Positions 1 to 10,527 are shown, counted from the stretch's first letter. The stretch: 51,470 nucleotides of DNA from Amoeboaphelidium occidentale (GCA_023515795.1 JALGPX010000005.1:158716-210185), one strand, 5' to 3'. The notes: generated from the letters alone by a model not told the origin. A program made the numbers and translations.

Positions 1-575
1 ATTTGGAATTTTGTTCTTCCTGTCTATTCATTTTGGCATTTGTAAGTTTCTAGTTTTGTGAAACTAATATCTTTAGCGATGACTTTTCTTGGGGTCAAAC
101 TCGGCAAGTTCAGGGAGAGAAGAAAGATACAGGTCATGGTGGTGAAGAACATGGAGATCTAGAAGAAGATTTACCGCTGAAACGTTGGTCCGAATGGGAA
201 AAGATAAGAAGGAAAGCACTGAAATTAGCACACGTTAACGATCCTGTTGGCATCGTGCTACATCCGCATGTCCATACACCTCAAGAAGTTAAGCGTAAAA
301 AAGGATTCTTCAAGACTGTGTTCGGCATTAAATCATCAAACTCGATCAAAGGTCCTCAAAGTCCTTCGTCTCCTTTACCTAAATCATTGGATACAAACTT
401 GGCTTCGAATCCGGCTATGACTAATGGATCGCTCAATGCTGAACTTCCAGCAGCGCCATCATCAGCTAGACTTCAATCGCACCCCAACACTGCTAGAGCC
501 AAGTTTGCTTTCACGAACTCTTTTCAGGCAATATCTCCTTATAATGACGATGATGAAAAGGATGTTAGCAACTAA
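1..575 (+). CDS. Chitin synthase, C-terminal end (5' partial)
   Basis: Two exons are visible, 1-41 and 77-575, split by a 35-nt intron (42-76, GTAAGT...TTTAG). Joined, they read LPVYSFWHFDDFSWGQTR, the hallmark that closes the membrane region of division-2 chitin synthases (class IV/V/VII type), which make cell-wall chitin from UDP-GlcNAc at the plasma membrane. After the motif comes a charged stretch (WSEWEKIRRKALKLA), then a Ser/Pro-rich tail of about 100 residues to the TAA at 573-575. The catalytic GT2 domain lies outside the window, so the class cannot be set. The gene converges with CCT5, and the two stop codons are only about 25 nt apart. The family call rests on the DDFSWG block. Confidence 0.8.
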
Positions 576-599
576 AGTTTCAATAACCATGTCGCCTTT

Positions 600-2342
600 T
601 TATTTTTCGCCGGTATCAAAATCAATGATAACATCATCAATTTTGAGGATCATCTTAACCAACTGTGTGGCAAGCAAGAACTGCTGCTTCTTTGAAATAA
701 GCGGGTCATATACAAATTGCTCCTTCATATCTAAACAATTAAAGACGACGCTTTAGAACACTTACCGTAAGTTCCCTTGTTTAGGCAATCAACGCCGAGA
801 CATGGCTTATTCTCCGAAACTTGTAATGCCTTGATTTCACCAACAGTGCCGATAGGATTGAAGCCAGAGTTTTCGGCCAACGCAAAAGGAATAGCTTCCA
901 AAGCACGAGCAAAACCACGCATTGCATACTGCTCTACTGATGATACTTCGTCGGCAGCTTTTGAGACAGCCAATGCACAAGAAATTTCAGCAGCACCACC
1001 TCCATAGACAACTCGGTTATCGCGAATAAGATTACGAACGACACACATAGCATCATGTAACGAACGCTTTGCCTCATCAATAATCATTTTGTTACCGCCA
1101 CGAAGGAATACTGTAACTGCCTTAGTGTTTGCACAACCTTCGATGACCAACATTCTGTCCTTAGTTGTTCCAAATCCCAATTCATATACACGACCAGCAC
1201 TTCCTAATTTTGAGGAATCTAAATCTTCAAACCTTGGAACAATACGTCCATTGGTTGCAATAGCGATCAACTCGATTTCTGGACCACCAACCCATCTCAC
1301 AGCAGGCAAATTGTTTTGAAGCAACAAATGATTAGCCTCATCATCAAAGCCCCACTGGCAAATAACTACATTGGCACCAGCATCCTTGACTCTTTTTACC
1401 ATTTCCTCGAACTTTTCTAATTCATACTTTCTTAGGTTCTCAAATTCCGCCACAGATGTAATGTCTAATTTGTGTTTTGTTTTTGGTTTTGGAGGTTCAA
1501 AAGGACATGTCAAAATGGCCAACTTGGCATCTTTAACTTCAGATGGCATTTGAGGATGTGAGAAATCCTTATCAACCAAGACACCACGAATAAGTTTCGA
1601 GTCACCAATGTTACCGCCAACTTTACCTTCAACTTTAATAAGCTCAAAATCTACATCCTTTCTTTCAAAGTCTGCAACAGACAATACAGCGTCGACAGCA
1701 ATCTGAGCAAACTGGTCGTGGTGCTTGGAAACAATCTTTGAGCCCAAACTTGTCTTAGCTGTCTTGAGTAAATTCGTGGTATTCTCAGGACTGAACTCGA
1801 TAACATCACCAATTTTCTCCAAATTGTCTACTGCAATCGTGCACGCTCTTTCAAAACCATCAGAGATACGTGCAGGATGAATTCCCTTGTCAAGCAAATC
1901 TTCTGCCTGTGCCAACATTGCGCCAGCCATAACTTAACAAAAAAGCATTAAAACTAGACGGCTTTAAAACGACTTACCGACAACGCCAGTGGTTCCATCA
2001 CCAATTTCATCGTCTTGACTTTTGGACAATTGCACGAGCAACTTTGCGATCTGGTGGTCAACTTCCATTTGGTCGAGAATCGTTGCACCATCATTCGTAA
2101 CTGTCACGTCTCCATCAGGAGAAATCATAATCTTGTCCAAGCCAAGAGGGCCAAGGGATGTTTTTAAGATGTCAGCAACAGCTTTTGCGGCTAAAACGTG
2201 TGACTACAAAACATAAGCTTAAGCAATTAAACGTCATATGAACCTTTTGAGCAGCCAGTCCTGTGACGCGCTGCTTCTTGTCTTGCTCTTTAATGATAAT
2301 GAACGGTCTTCCGTATTCGTCTGTGGTATAAAGCGCTGACAT
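600..2342 (-). CDS. CCT5: T-complex protein 1 subunit epsilon (CCT5)
   Basis: Four exons on the minus strand: 2342-2244, 2203-1978, 1932-766 and 730-600 (introns of 40, 45 and 35 nt), coding 540 residues, the normal length for a CCT subunit. It is one of the eight subunits of the cytosolic chaperonin that folds actin, tubulin and WD-repeat proteins. Visible family signatures are DEYGRPF at the N-terminus, [24 protein letters not shown] (nucleotide pocket), [23 protein letters not shown] (typical of the epsilon subunit), [33 protein letters not shown] and GGGAAEI. The C-terminus ends [12 protein letters not shown]. The start at 2342 is the only ATG before the conserved DEYGRPF block. The gene looks complete and undisturbed. 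It is divergent from the large membrane protein gene, with about 266 nt between them. Confidence 0.97.
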
Positions 2343-2608
2343 GGTTCTTGGAAAATCAAGCGCCACAGACAAGCGATGATTGAGGCGAGAAAGCTTTGGT
2401 GGTTTCATCAGAATTACTGCTGCATCACTTTGGAATATTTAGAGAGTCGTACACTTATGAATAGATGATCATCGTGATGTTGGCGGCTGAGCGTTGTTTG
2501 ACACCCAAATCTTGCCACTGCAACATCTTCTTAGATTGACTTGTCGAAACACTAGCTGTAAACTAGTTCGAAACTATTCTCTTTATTAACCTTTTTTTTA
2601 GCTTGACC

Positions 2609-5600
2609 ATGAAGCTGTATGAACTTAAGGCTTGGCCAGGAGTATTGCAGGTGGTTATGTTACAAGTGGCCATGATGATCATGTTGATCGATGCAGCAAA
2701 GTTCAAGCAGACTTATGCCTTTGTCTCAACCAACATCATGGATGATAACTCAACCGGCGTTCCTATTAAAACTCAGAGTATCATAACCAAGCTAACTTAT
2801 GAAACTGGATATCCAACACATCCTGCTGATGCAAAGGTATTGACAAACTTTGGTCTTGAATCCTATGCAAAGTACCACGCAATGGCTTTTGATCAAGAAA
2901 CTGGTATATTGTACTTCAGTACTGTAGAGCCAGATGATTCCTACAGAGGAGGACCATCTCAGTTTACAGTTAACATCAAAATGGTTGATGTGTTTAGTAA
3001 CGAGGAGGCTCCTGCCAGTCTACTGCTTGAGTATTCATTTTTCTCTTGGAACGCAAGCACTCCCGAATTATATCATATGATCACTGACATAAAATTGGAT
3101 AAAAATTTGGGGCTGCTTTTGTTTTCCTACAGCGATAGAGGTCCAGATGTTTCAACCAGGATCATAGCTTTTAGTTTGGTGAACAACAACTTTACTATTG
3201 TTTGGGACTCTCCTGAGGGACCTTTCTTTGATACTGTTTTTGTTCTTGACACCGCAAATACTTCTGTGTACACATACTTTGGAGAAGAATTTGTGGTTTT
3301 TGATTACTCAAATCCTACTGGCTCAATTCCTGCTGATTACATGCTGATGGAGTCCATGTTCAAGCCGCCACCGCTTTATTGGGACCTTGATATTGCTACC
3401 TTTGGTGCTGTCTACGCTGTAAAGGAAAGCAATTTTGTTTTCTTATTGACGGCACTTGACTATTTTGGAGGGGAATTCCCCATCGGTCCTATCGGGCTAA
3501 GTATGGCTGATCAGAAGAAGCTTATATTCGATTTCTCACTGAACAAGACTGTTTTTTACGATGAGTACAATATTTGGAACTATGATTATGTTACTGGCAA
3601 CTTGTTTTTGAAGTTCGATTTCGGTCCAACGTCCCCTACACCGCTGCCATTTCTAAAAGGAGCTCCTTCAATACCAAAAATTGCCAGATACTGCCTTGGT
3701 GATACCGTTGATGTTTTTGTTCCGGAATGTGCAAGTTGTGTAACAAATAATAACAAGATTGTCAACTTTGTCAGTGTTAACACCGTTGACTACTACTACT
3801 ATGGTGATAATTCAAATATTCCAGAAGCACCTCAGAGTTATTTAGGTACAATTGGATATCCTGTGTTCAAGAACATTTTGCCGAATGATGGCATTTCGTC
3901 TTATGATAAGTCACAGCCGATTGTGTTTGATGAAGAAAATGGTTACTTGTATTTCGGCAACTTGGAACCAGCTGGGGTAAACGAAACCAACATTTTCACT
4001 TGCAATTTAAAAAGAGTTGATGTTTACAATAACTCTTTTCCTGCTGCCGAGTTAGTTTACACCTTTGATACCTTCGTGTGGGAAACTCGCTTTTTAGGAT
4101 GCTCTGTTAACGATTTGCATCTAGACAAGGAACGTAATCTCCTGGTCATCGCATGGACTCCTCCAGAACTTAATCAAAACCGTGAACTTGGCGTCTTGAA
4201 TTTGACTAGTGCAATATTTGATACCATTTATCAGACGGATGATTTCCTTGGTGATATTATTGGCTTAGACACGGCTGCTGGAACCTTGTACGTGACTAGG
4301 TTCTCGGATTTGGTGTTTTTCTCATACCTAGAGTTGAGCAATGCTACTGTTCCAAGTTCAATTGTTACTGTTGAGAATTTTCAAGTCTATACCGATTTTG
4401 CTGTTGGACGCGAAGAAGATGAGCCTAAAATCTTCTATGTAGATAGTTACGTACTTCCGGGCACGTCTTTACCCCGCGATGCTTTGTACTCTAAGCCTCT
4501 CAATTCTTCTGAAGAAAAACGCCGTCTTTATGATCTTGACTTTCTTGATTACCTATCTCAAAGAAGTCCGTCTCAATACAAAGTTTCTTTAGATGCCTCC
4601 AACAGGAAACTGTTTTTGTACGGGTTGTATCATGTTATTCAATTTGATCTTAATGACATCTCAAAAGAGCCAGAATTGTTATGGGATAGCACGTTAAACG
4701 GCAATCCTTGGATACAAGAGGTTGTTGCATCTCAAATTGTAAGATTCTGCAGAGGGTACACTGAGAGTTTTGGACCGGTTACCGAGACTACAACATTGGC
4801 TTCTACTACAATGAACCCTTCAACAACTCTGCCTACTATGACGCCTAAACCGACACCAGCTCCTACTATTTGTCCTACTTGCTCTGATCAAGACATTCAA
4901 AATGTTGCCTTCATCAGCTATACCGATGCTCAGTTTTACGGCGAGTCTCTTCCGCAACAAGTGTTCAGTTACATTGCAAAAGTTGGCTTTCCAGGACTTT
5001 ACGCTCCTTTTGTTGAATTCTTACCCAACTTAGGAACCGAATCATTTGGAAACCAACAGATGGCTTACGATGACAAGACCGGGCTTTTGTACTTTACTAC
5101 TTTAGAACAGGTCTTTGTGGACGGATTTCCTAAAAATTTTAGTTGTAACGTTAAGGTTGTCGATACAAAAAATCCGGCCTTCCCTCCTTCTGAGTTATTG
5201 TACACGATTTCAAATTTCCCAGTGGAATCATTGGAAAAGTGTTTTATAAATCAGCTGGACTTAGATTCAGAAAGATCATTGTTGGTTATATCCTGGGGCA
5301 TTTATCCGAACGGCTACAGTAATCATATTGGTGCTTATAATCTTTCTTCCAAAGTTTATGATGTTTTGTGGTCTCCGCCCACGTATGATTTATTTGGTCG
5401 CATGGTAGACCTCAACAAGAAAACAGGAGAAGTTTACGTGTTCTTATCCAGTTATCTTACCAAATTCTCATACTTGGATTTTTCGGATGCCACAGTTCCC
5501 AAAAATGCAAAAGTTATCAGCTTTGAAATTCCTTTTCCTCCGAACTATGTGATTGACTGGGCTGGAGATTACCCTGTTATGTATTTTATTCGCAATCCAC

Positions 5601-7837
5601 TGCTGGTAAAGAGAGATACCGATACTTTTCTCAGTTATATCAAATTCAATGGAACGTTTCAGGAGGGTCAGTCTGTTAATTTGAATGCTTTGCAACAACA
5701 GGCACAAATGTACGCTTCTAATATGGCGATGTTTATTGACGAAAAGAGGAGAAAGCTCATGTTGCACGACAAGAAGAATATTTGGCAAATTTCTTTAAAT
5801 GACTCGAACGCTGTTCCAGAACTTTACTATGAATCTTCCTTCTTCACGCCTTTAGTAGCCGCTGCTAACAACTCTGTCTATTTTGATATGTTGGATAACT
5901 ACTGCCCGGGTTTTATCAGATCTGCGGTTGTGTCTACCACTCAAATGGTCACCACTGTTGAGCCAACAATTGTGACAAATACTGCAATATCTACTGAGGC
6001 GAAATCGACGACATCTTCTGCAGTCAATTCCTTCTCAACTACTTTTGCTGTTACTACTTCTGCCTTCATAGTGGCGAATACATCAAGCACCACTCCCGCA
6101 TTGGCGACTACAACTACCAAAACAACTGAGATGGTTATGCAAAACAGAACAGCTGTTGACTTTACCACCACGAAACAGTCATTTACAACCTTGACTGTCA
6201 ATCCTTTCACAACTTCAATCAACTCAACTAACTTCAATGGAACTGTTATCATGTCACCTCTGGAAGTTGTATTCTCAGAGCAAGGTGCATCTGATTTTGC
6301 AGTTACAGTCAACGTTATTACAGGTACTGCAATCGCTGGAACCGTTGGTGGTAGTATTGTTTCATCAGTTGTTGTTAGCTCGACTTTGGCTGGCGCGGGC
6401 GCTGGAGCTGGTGGTGTTGCTGGGAATGCGGCGTTAGCTGGCCAAGCAGCTGCTGGTCCTTACATTTTGATTGTATTGAATCAACTGCAATTCATGGTCT
6501 TGTTGAATATGATAAGTGGTGATGTACCGCCATTCTATCAATCGTTTGCAGGNAACGTTATTACAGGTACTGCAATCGCTGGAACCGTTGGTGGTAGTAT
6601 TGTTTCATCAGTTGTTGTTAGCTCGACTTTGGCTGGAGCTGGTGGTGTTGCTGGGAATGCGGCGTTAGCTGGCCAAGCAGCTGCTGGTCCTTACATTTTG
6701 ATTGTTTTGAATCAACTGCAATTCATGGTCTTGTTGAATATGATAAGTGGTGATGTACCGCCATTCTATCAATCGTTTGCAGGAGGTATATCCTGGGTCA
6801 TGCTTGGTTTCAGTGGCGCCAATTTTGGAACATCAACATCCCCTTCTTTAAACAAGAGAGATGGCGTGATTTCTGCTGTTAATTCAACACAGAATGGTAT
6901 GGAAAGATATGCTCAATCTATAGGTTTGGACGTATCTCAAGTGTTTTCGTCGTTCATGATTATTTTCCTATTACTTGCCGGTGCTGCGCTTTTACTAGTC
7001 TTTGTGTTTTCCACCTTCCGCAGGTATCAAGAGAAAGTAAAGGCCGCAAAAGATGGAAATACTCCAGCGACATTTGGCGCAAAAGTCACTAATGTTGGCT
7101 TAACTTTAAGCAGAAAAGGTTTTGGACATTTGTTCATTTTTGCGTACATCTCTATGTGTACGCTCTCTGTCGCGCAACTATTCATTGCCGACACTATTGG
7201 AAACTTTTTCGGAGCGCTCGTTTTGGCAGTCATTTGCACTGGATTTTTAGCAATGTTGTCTATTGCTATTATTAAGCCAGACTATGAGTGGTCCAAGAAG
7301 TTCTTGAGCGCTACAGAGCCTGTTTATAATACTTTCTTCAAAGAGATTGTTTGTGGAGATTATAAGGACGAACATGTTTTTGCTGGTGTTGTTAAAACGT
7401 TTTTCAAGTATTTAGTCGGAATTATTACTGGTGCAGCTCAGAATGTTCCTGTCGCTCAAACATGCTTGATCATGTCGATTTATATTTTGCAGGCGGTTTA
7501 CTTTTTGAAAACTAGGCCGCATAAGTTCAATGCTGTGTTTTGGGTAGAAATTGTTGCCACTCTTGTGAGTGTTGTAAGTTTGGCCCTGAAAGTTTATACA
7601 ACAGCTTACCCAGATGTACAAGTTGCAGCAGTTGGAGCAGCTCTGTTGGTTGTTAATGGTGCTTTGATTATCCTTGTCTTGGTTGGTATCATGGTAGAAC
7701 AAACCGCCAAATTTCTTGATAGAAGAGCAAAAGCCAGAAAAACCGGTTCTGAAACAGAAAAGAAGGATGAAGATCTTGCTAAGAGCGCTGAGCTCAATAG
7801 TCCTGATGTCGGTGGACTCGACAAGAAGGACGAATAG
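2609..7837 (+). CDS. Large three-repeat ectodomain protein with multi-pass C-terminal membrane domain
   Basis: One uninterrupted reading frame of about 1,740 residues as assembled. The ATG at 2609 opens a hydrophobic signal-like segment (LQVVMLQVAMMIMLIDA). Three homologous units of about 380 residues follow, starting near residues 35, 385 and 760. Each has an F-V/I-S opening and recurring blocks such as FDQETGILYFST, FDEENGYLYFGN and YDDKTGLLYFTT, then LDxxxxLLxxxW; this looks like a beta-propeller-type fold (inference). N-glycosylation sequons are many. A Thr/Ser-rich stalk (about residues 1110-1200) leads to a Gly/Ala-rich hydrophobic segment and about eight membrane helices reminiscent of TRP-like/Flc fungal proteins, then a charged cytosolic tail. 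I do not recognise a named family. The true protein is about 80 residues shorter, because 6311-6552 and 6554-6783 are two versions of one segment joined by an n. Confidence 0.85.
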   Translation: MKLYELKAWPGVLQVVMLQVAMMIMLIDAAKFKQTYAFVSTNIMDDNSTGVPIKTQSIITKLTYETGYPTHPADAKVLTNFGLESYAKYHAMAFDQETGILYFSTVEPDDSYRGGPSQFTVNIKMVDVFSNEEAPASLLLEYSFFSWNASTPELYHMITDIKLDKNLGLLLFSYSDRGPDVSTRIIAFSLVNNNFTIVWDSPEGPFFDTVFVLDTANTSVYTYFGEEFVVFDYSNPTGSIPADYMLMESMFKPPPLYWDLDIATFGAVYAVKESNFVFLLTALDYFGGEFPIGPIGLSMADQKKLIFDFSLNKTVFYDEYNIWNYDYVTGNLFLKFDFGPTSPTPLPFLKGAPSIPKIARYCLGDTVDVFVPECASCVTNNNKIVNFVSVNTVDYYYYGDNSNIPEAPQSYLGTIGYPVFKNILPNDGISSYDKSQPIVFDEENGYLYFGNLEPAGVNETNIFTCNLKRVDVYNNSFPAAELVYTFDTFVWETRFLGCSVNDLHLDKERNLLVIAWTPPELNQNRELGVLNLTSAIFDTIYQTDDFLGDIIGLDTAAGTLYVTRFSDLVFFSYLELSNATVPSSIVTVENFQVYTDFAVGREEDEPKIFYVDSYVLPGTSLPRDALYSKPLNSSEEKRRLYDLDFLDYLSQRSPSQYKVSLDASNRKLFLYGLYHVIQFDLNDISKEPELLWDSTLNGNPWIQEVVASQIVRFCRGYTESFGPVTETTTLASTTMNPSTTLPTMTPKPTPAPTICPTCSDQDIQNVAFISYTDAQFYGESLPQQVFSYIAKVGFPGLYAPFVEFLPNLGTESFGNQQMAYDDKTGLLYFTTLEQVFVDGFPKNFSCNVKVVDTKNPAFPPSELLYTISNFPVESLEKCFINQLDLDSERSLLVISWGIYPNGYSNHIGAYNLSSKVYDVLWSPPTYDLFGRMVDLNKKTGEVYVFLSSYLTKFSYLDFSDATVPKNAKVISFEIPFPPNYVIDWAGDYPVMYFIRNPLLVKRDTDTFLSYIKFNGTFQEGQSVNLNALQQQAQMYASNMAMFIDEKRRKLMLHDKKNIWQISLNDSNAVPELYYESSFFTPLVAAANNSVYFDMLDNYCPGFIRSAVVSTTQMVTTVEPTIVTNTAISTEAKSTTSSAVNSFSTTFAVTTSAFIVANTSSTTPALATTTTKTTEMVMQNRTAVDFTTTKQSFTTLTVNPFTTSINSTNFNGTVIMSPLEVVFSEQGASDFAVTVNVITGTAIAGTVGGSIVSSVVVSSTLAGAGAGAGGVAGNAALAGQAAAGPYILIVLNQLQFMVLLNMISGDVPPFYQSFAXNVITGTAIAGTVGGSIVSSVVVSSTLAGAGGVAGNAALAGQAAAGPYILIVLNQLQFMVLLNMISGDVPPFYQSFAGGISWVMLGFSGANFGTSTSPSLNKRDGVISAVNSTQNGMERYAQSIGLDVSQVFSSFMIIFLLLAGAALLLVFVFSTFRRYQEKVKAAKDGNTPATFGAKVTNVGLTLSRKGFGHLFIFAYISMCTLSVAQLFIADTIGNFFGALVLAVICTGFLAMLSIAIIKPDYEWSKKFLSATEPVYNTFFKEIVCGDYKDEHVFAGVVKTFFKYLVGIITGAAQNVPVAQTCLIMSIYILQAVYFLKTRPHKFNAVFWVEIVATLVSVVSLALKVYTTAYPDVQVAAVGAALLVVNGALIILVLVGIMVEQTAKFLDRRAKARKTGSETEKKDEDLAKSAELNSPDVGGLDKKDE
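6311..6783 (+). repeat. Assembly duplication inside the membrane-protein gene
   Basis: Bases 6311-6552 and 6554-6783 are the same sequence either side of a single n at 6553. They differ by a 12-nt in-frame indel in the Gly/Ala run (AGAGAGG versus AGG) and at least one T/A change. This is most simply two haplotype contig ends that were not merged, not a real tandem repeat. Confidence 0.85.
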
Positions 7838-7865
7838 TCTTTTCGAGAAATATATTCAATGATGC

Positions 7866-8476
7866 CTAATTTTCACCAAAACCCACAGGTATCTTGTTTA
7901 CGTGCCCACATTTTGCGCATGTTCTCAACGCATCGTTTGCATAGTATTTCTCGATCACCGGCTTGAGCTGAGTACCAAGATCGACGCAGTGAAACGCTTC
8001 TTCAAACACGATTAGTCTGCATGCTTCGTTCTCACAGTACCATCTCAAACGATCTAATTTTAATTGTCTCCAGAGTCCATCAAGCAGTTACCTAGAGCCC
8101 CCTCTGGTCTTTGTCGTTCAATGACTATTCCAATTGTATCAGCAAAGCGACATGGATTATGCGGAACATTGGCTGGCAACAAGAACATTTCACCTTCTTT
8201 AATGGGAATATCTTTAAACTCTCCATCATCAACGATTTTCAGGAGCATGTCGCCCTTGTACTGATAGAACCATTCCTAATTTGGAAAGCGTTAAATTCGC
8301 TCAATGCTGTTCAAAACCTCAGTTTCCTGACAATGATAATCAGTTCGAACATTTGGCCCGCCAACTGCCATCACAATAAAGTCTCCGCGATGGACCAAAT
8401 AATTGTTCACTGGCGGTCTAAGTTTGTCTTTATTTTCCTCAATCCATTTAGCAAAGTTAATTGGTGGCAATATCAT
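7866..8476 (-). CDS. BNA1: 3-hydroxyanthranilate 3,4-dioxygenase
   Basis: Exons 8476-8318, 8275-8092 and 8053-7866 (introns of 42 and 38 nt) give 176 residues, the expected size for this small cupin enzyme. It opens the ring of 3-hydroxyanthranilate in the kynurenine route from tryptophan to NAD, using Fe(II). Visible family blocks: [19 protein letters not shown] (iron-ligand His), the Glu in [28 protein letters not shown] (second His ligand), [19 protein letters not shown] and DLGTQL. The C-terminus has a CAKC pair, part of the rubredoxin-like site found in fungal and bacterial enzymes, partnered here by the upstream CENEAC. The ATG at 8476 begins [11 protein letters not shown], as usual for the family. 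The stop lies 28 nt from the stop of the convergent membrane-protein gene. Confidence 0.95.
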
Positions 8477-8513
8477 GATCACTTTGAGAATGGAATTGTT
8501 CCTTCGGCCGATT

Positions 8514-8825
8514 ATGCTGCGCCAAAGATTCTTGTCAATATCAGCCAACACAAGATTGCCACGGCTGATACGACCGCAAGAACCGACGCCTGAGGAATGT
8601 TGTAACTCTGATTGTGAATACTGTGTCACTGATCTTTATCAAGAGAAGTTAAAAGAATATGCTGATGAACTGCAGAAGAGGAGATCGCATGCTAATTATC
8701 AGCTTACGAACGAAGAGGAACAGTTCCTTAAAGAATATTTATCTAATCCATCAAAAGTAAGTTCTCCCAAAAGCGTAGCTCAAGATGCTTTCGATCAGCT
8801 GGAGAAATCTCTTCAAAGCAAATAG
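8514..8825 (+). CDS. Oxidoreductase-like domain protein (OXLD1-like), mitochondrial
   Basis: About 103 residues. The first half is a basic, hydroxylated leader ([20 protein letters not shown]) that looks like a mitochondrial presequence. It leads into [19 protein letters not shown], the Cys-rich signature of the oxidoreductase-like N-terminal family (P-x-P-x2-CC-x-SxCxxCV, followed by a Tyr-rich helix). The rest is charged and helical ([17 protein letters not shown]). An in-frame ATG at 8490 gives an 8-residue longer form; I prefer 8514 because the presequence then starts at the N-terminus. The molecular role of the family is unknown. It is head-to-head with the dioxygenase gene, with only 13-37 nt between start codons, so the two must share a promoter or have overlapping 5' ends. 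Confidence 0.8.
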   Translation: MLRQRFLSISANTRLPRLIRPQEPTPEECCNSDCEYCVTDLYQEKLKEYADELQKRRSHANYQLTNEEEQFLKEYLSNPSKVSSPKSVAQDAFDQLEKSLQSK

Positions 8826-8861
8826 ATTTACTGAGGATTTTTAACTGACTGGAGTTCTTGC

Positions 8862-8975
8862 TTACTTCTCATGGTCGCCTTTCTTCGTAGACACCTTAGT
8901 AGTGATCGCGCGGAATATGTGTGAGTGAATCCCCACGATAAAGCATGCAGCACTTGAAAAATTTAGAATAATCAT
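8862..8975 (-). CDS. Possible 37-residue small ORF with hydrophobic N-terminal half
   Basis: The 8826-9066 gap holds one small minus-strand ORF: a hydrophobic first half (IILNFSSAACFIVGI) and a Lys-rich end (KVSTKKGDHEK). Its layout resembles tiny single-span membrane subunits, but I cannot match it to one. A second short open stretch directly upstream (PIAQVGIAVFIKNKKK, about 8974-9037) might be an exon of the same gene. This is weak evidence. Confidence 0.2.
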   Translation of the reverse strand: MIILNFSSAACFIVGIHSHIFRAITTKVSTKKGDHEK

Positions 8976-9066
8976 TTTATTAACTGCTTCTTCTTGTTCT
9001 TAATAAAAACTGCAATACCAACCTGGGCAATAGGCATGTAATGACATTAAATCCAAAGTTCACTCC

Positions 9067-10527
9067 TTATGATTGCCTGAAACTACATATCATTTCGGCA
9101 TTATCAGGTAATGTAACCTCAAAATCAAGAGAACTTTTGTACTGTTTAAAAAGTTCTCGAAGATAAAGAGATGCGAGCTTCGATGTGAATAGATTTCTCG
9201 CCTTTGACGCCCTTTCAGTAACCCAACTCGCGGTATCATTAGAATGATCTGCTTGCCATTGCACAATCCAATCCAGTTTACTGTTTATGTCGTCCAAGTT
9301 AGTTGAAACAGGGATGTAATCAATCAACGGTTTCAACGCGATTGTAATGAAATCCAGATATTCTATCTCCTGCCGAAGTATCACACTTTGTGTAGTCACC
9401 AAATCTTTGATTCTGTCTGAGAAGGAGTTTCCACCGACGTCGAGTAAATACTTGAACTTTGCCGACTCTACCGGATAGTCTGAATAATTCGTAGTTGTCA
9501 TGTTGATGCTTTGAAAATATCGCCATATCTCAATGGGGGTCTCAACATAATAATTGCTAAACAAAACGTCCATTTTTGGGTTATCATGCGCTAAGCATAT
9601 CAGCTTGTATCTCGTTGTGTTCTTCAGCAGAACCAGAGATTCCTCTTTCGTTAAATTAACAGCTTTGTATGCAGCCAAAATTTCTGGGTCAACGTTTAAC
9701 ATGCGAATTCCAGTGGTACTTCCTCTCCAGAAGATTTTATCTGCTTTGGACGTCCAATTCAAATCCAGAGAATGCTGCAAATACTTGGGCCGAGTTGCAT
9801 TAAACTTCTTCGAAGACCATGTGTGATATGGAATCATGAAGTGCTTTTGGCCAAAATCTTCTCTTCTTCTTGAGGTTGCGAAAGACGGAGGTCTACATGA
9901 TGGTATATCCTGGGTACTTATCAAGAAGTCAACGTTGGGGATGGTATGTTCACTGTTATTTCCCATGGAGTACAATTGTTGCAGTAAATTGCATAGCGAA
10001 GGGAAAACATCGTCTCCATGTACGGGCCTATTGGATCCTTTAAATGGCTTTCTTGAATTTGGGTGATAGTACAATGCGTGGTCGTAAATCACAAGTCTCG
10101 CTTCACATTCTGGAGTGATCTCGTCAAGATTTTGTGATTTAATCTTCATCAGTACAGACTCCAGCATAGCTTTCTCGTAACTTTCACGGAAGAATTCAAA
10201 GTTGTTCAGGTGGCTCGTGCTATTGCGGAACTGCCAATATGCGAGATACTTTGCCAGATGTTCTTCGTTATCGAAGGGTTGATGATTTACCGTCCATTCT
10301 GGCCTACCAAAGATCTTGGAGTAGTTGTAGAACATGGAGTGTTCACATTCTTTAGCATCTCCAATGAGATCACATCGATCTGTTTCATTGATCAGAGTCT
10401 CCAGATGATCAGTATCATAGAAGGCCAGAAACAAGGCTAAGAAGGCTGTGTACGCACCCATCATGATGACCATGATCTGAATGATCCTATTGAGTCTCGA
10501 TGAAACATGGCTGATATTGCTCTTCAT
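9067..10527 (-). CDS. GT90 (CAP10-like) glycosyltransferase, type II membrane protein
   Basis: A single-exon gene of 486 residues. One membrane span near residues 17-38 (IMVIMMGAYTAFLALFLAFY) after a short basic N-terminus indicates a Golgi type II topology. The C-terminal half carries the glycosyltransferase family 90 pattern: a trp-rich SKADKIFWRGSTTG block, then KYLLDVGGNSFSDRIKDL, SVILRQE and LKPLIDYIPV. Family members transfer xylose or glucose to proteins or polysaccharides; in fungi they include the capsule xylosyltransferase Cap10 and relatives. Many N-x-S/T sites fit a lumenal domain. The acceptor cannot be told from sequence. A TATAAAAG element lies only about 10-17 nt upstream of this ATG, so translation may really start at Met18 (MVIMMGAY). 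Confidence 0.85.
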   Translation of the reverse strand: MKSNISHVSSRLNRIIQIMVIMMGAYTAFLALFLAFYDTDHLETLINETDRCDLIGDAKECEHSMFYNYSKIFGRPEWTVNHQPFDNEEHLAKYLAYWQFRNSTSHLNNFEFFRESYEKAMLESVLMKIKSQNLDEITPECEARLVIYDHALYYHPNSRKPFKGSNRPVHGDDVFPSLCNLLQQLYSMGNNSEHTIPNVDFLISTQDIPSCRPPSFATSRRREDFGQKHFMIPYHTWSSKKFNATRPKYLQHSLDLNWTSKADKIFWRGSTTGIRMLNVDPEILAAYKAVNLTKEESLVLLKNTTRYKLICLAHDNPKMDVLFSNYYVETPIEIWRYFQSINMTTTNYSDYPVESAKFKYLLDVGGNSFSDRIKDLVTTQSVILRQEIEYLDFITIALKPLIDYIPVSTNLDDINSKLDWIVQWQADHSNDTASWVTERASKARNLFTSKLASLYLRELFKQYKSSLDFEVTLPDNAEMICSFRQS

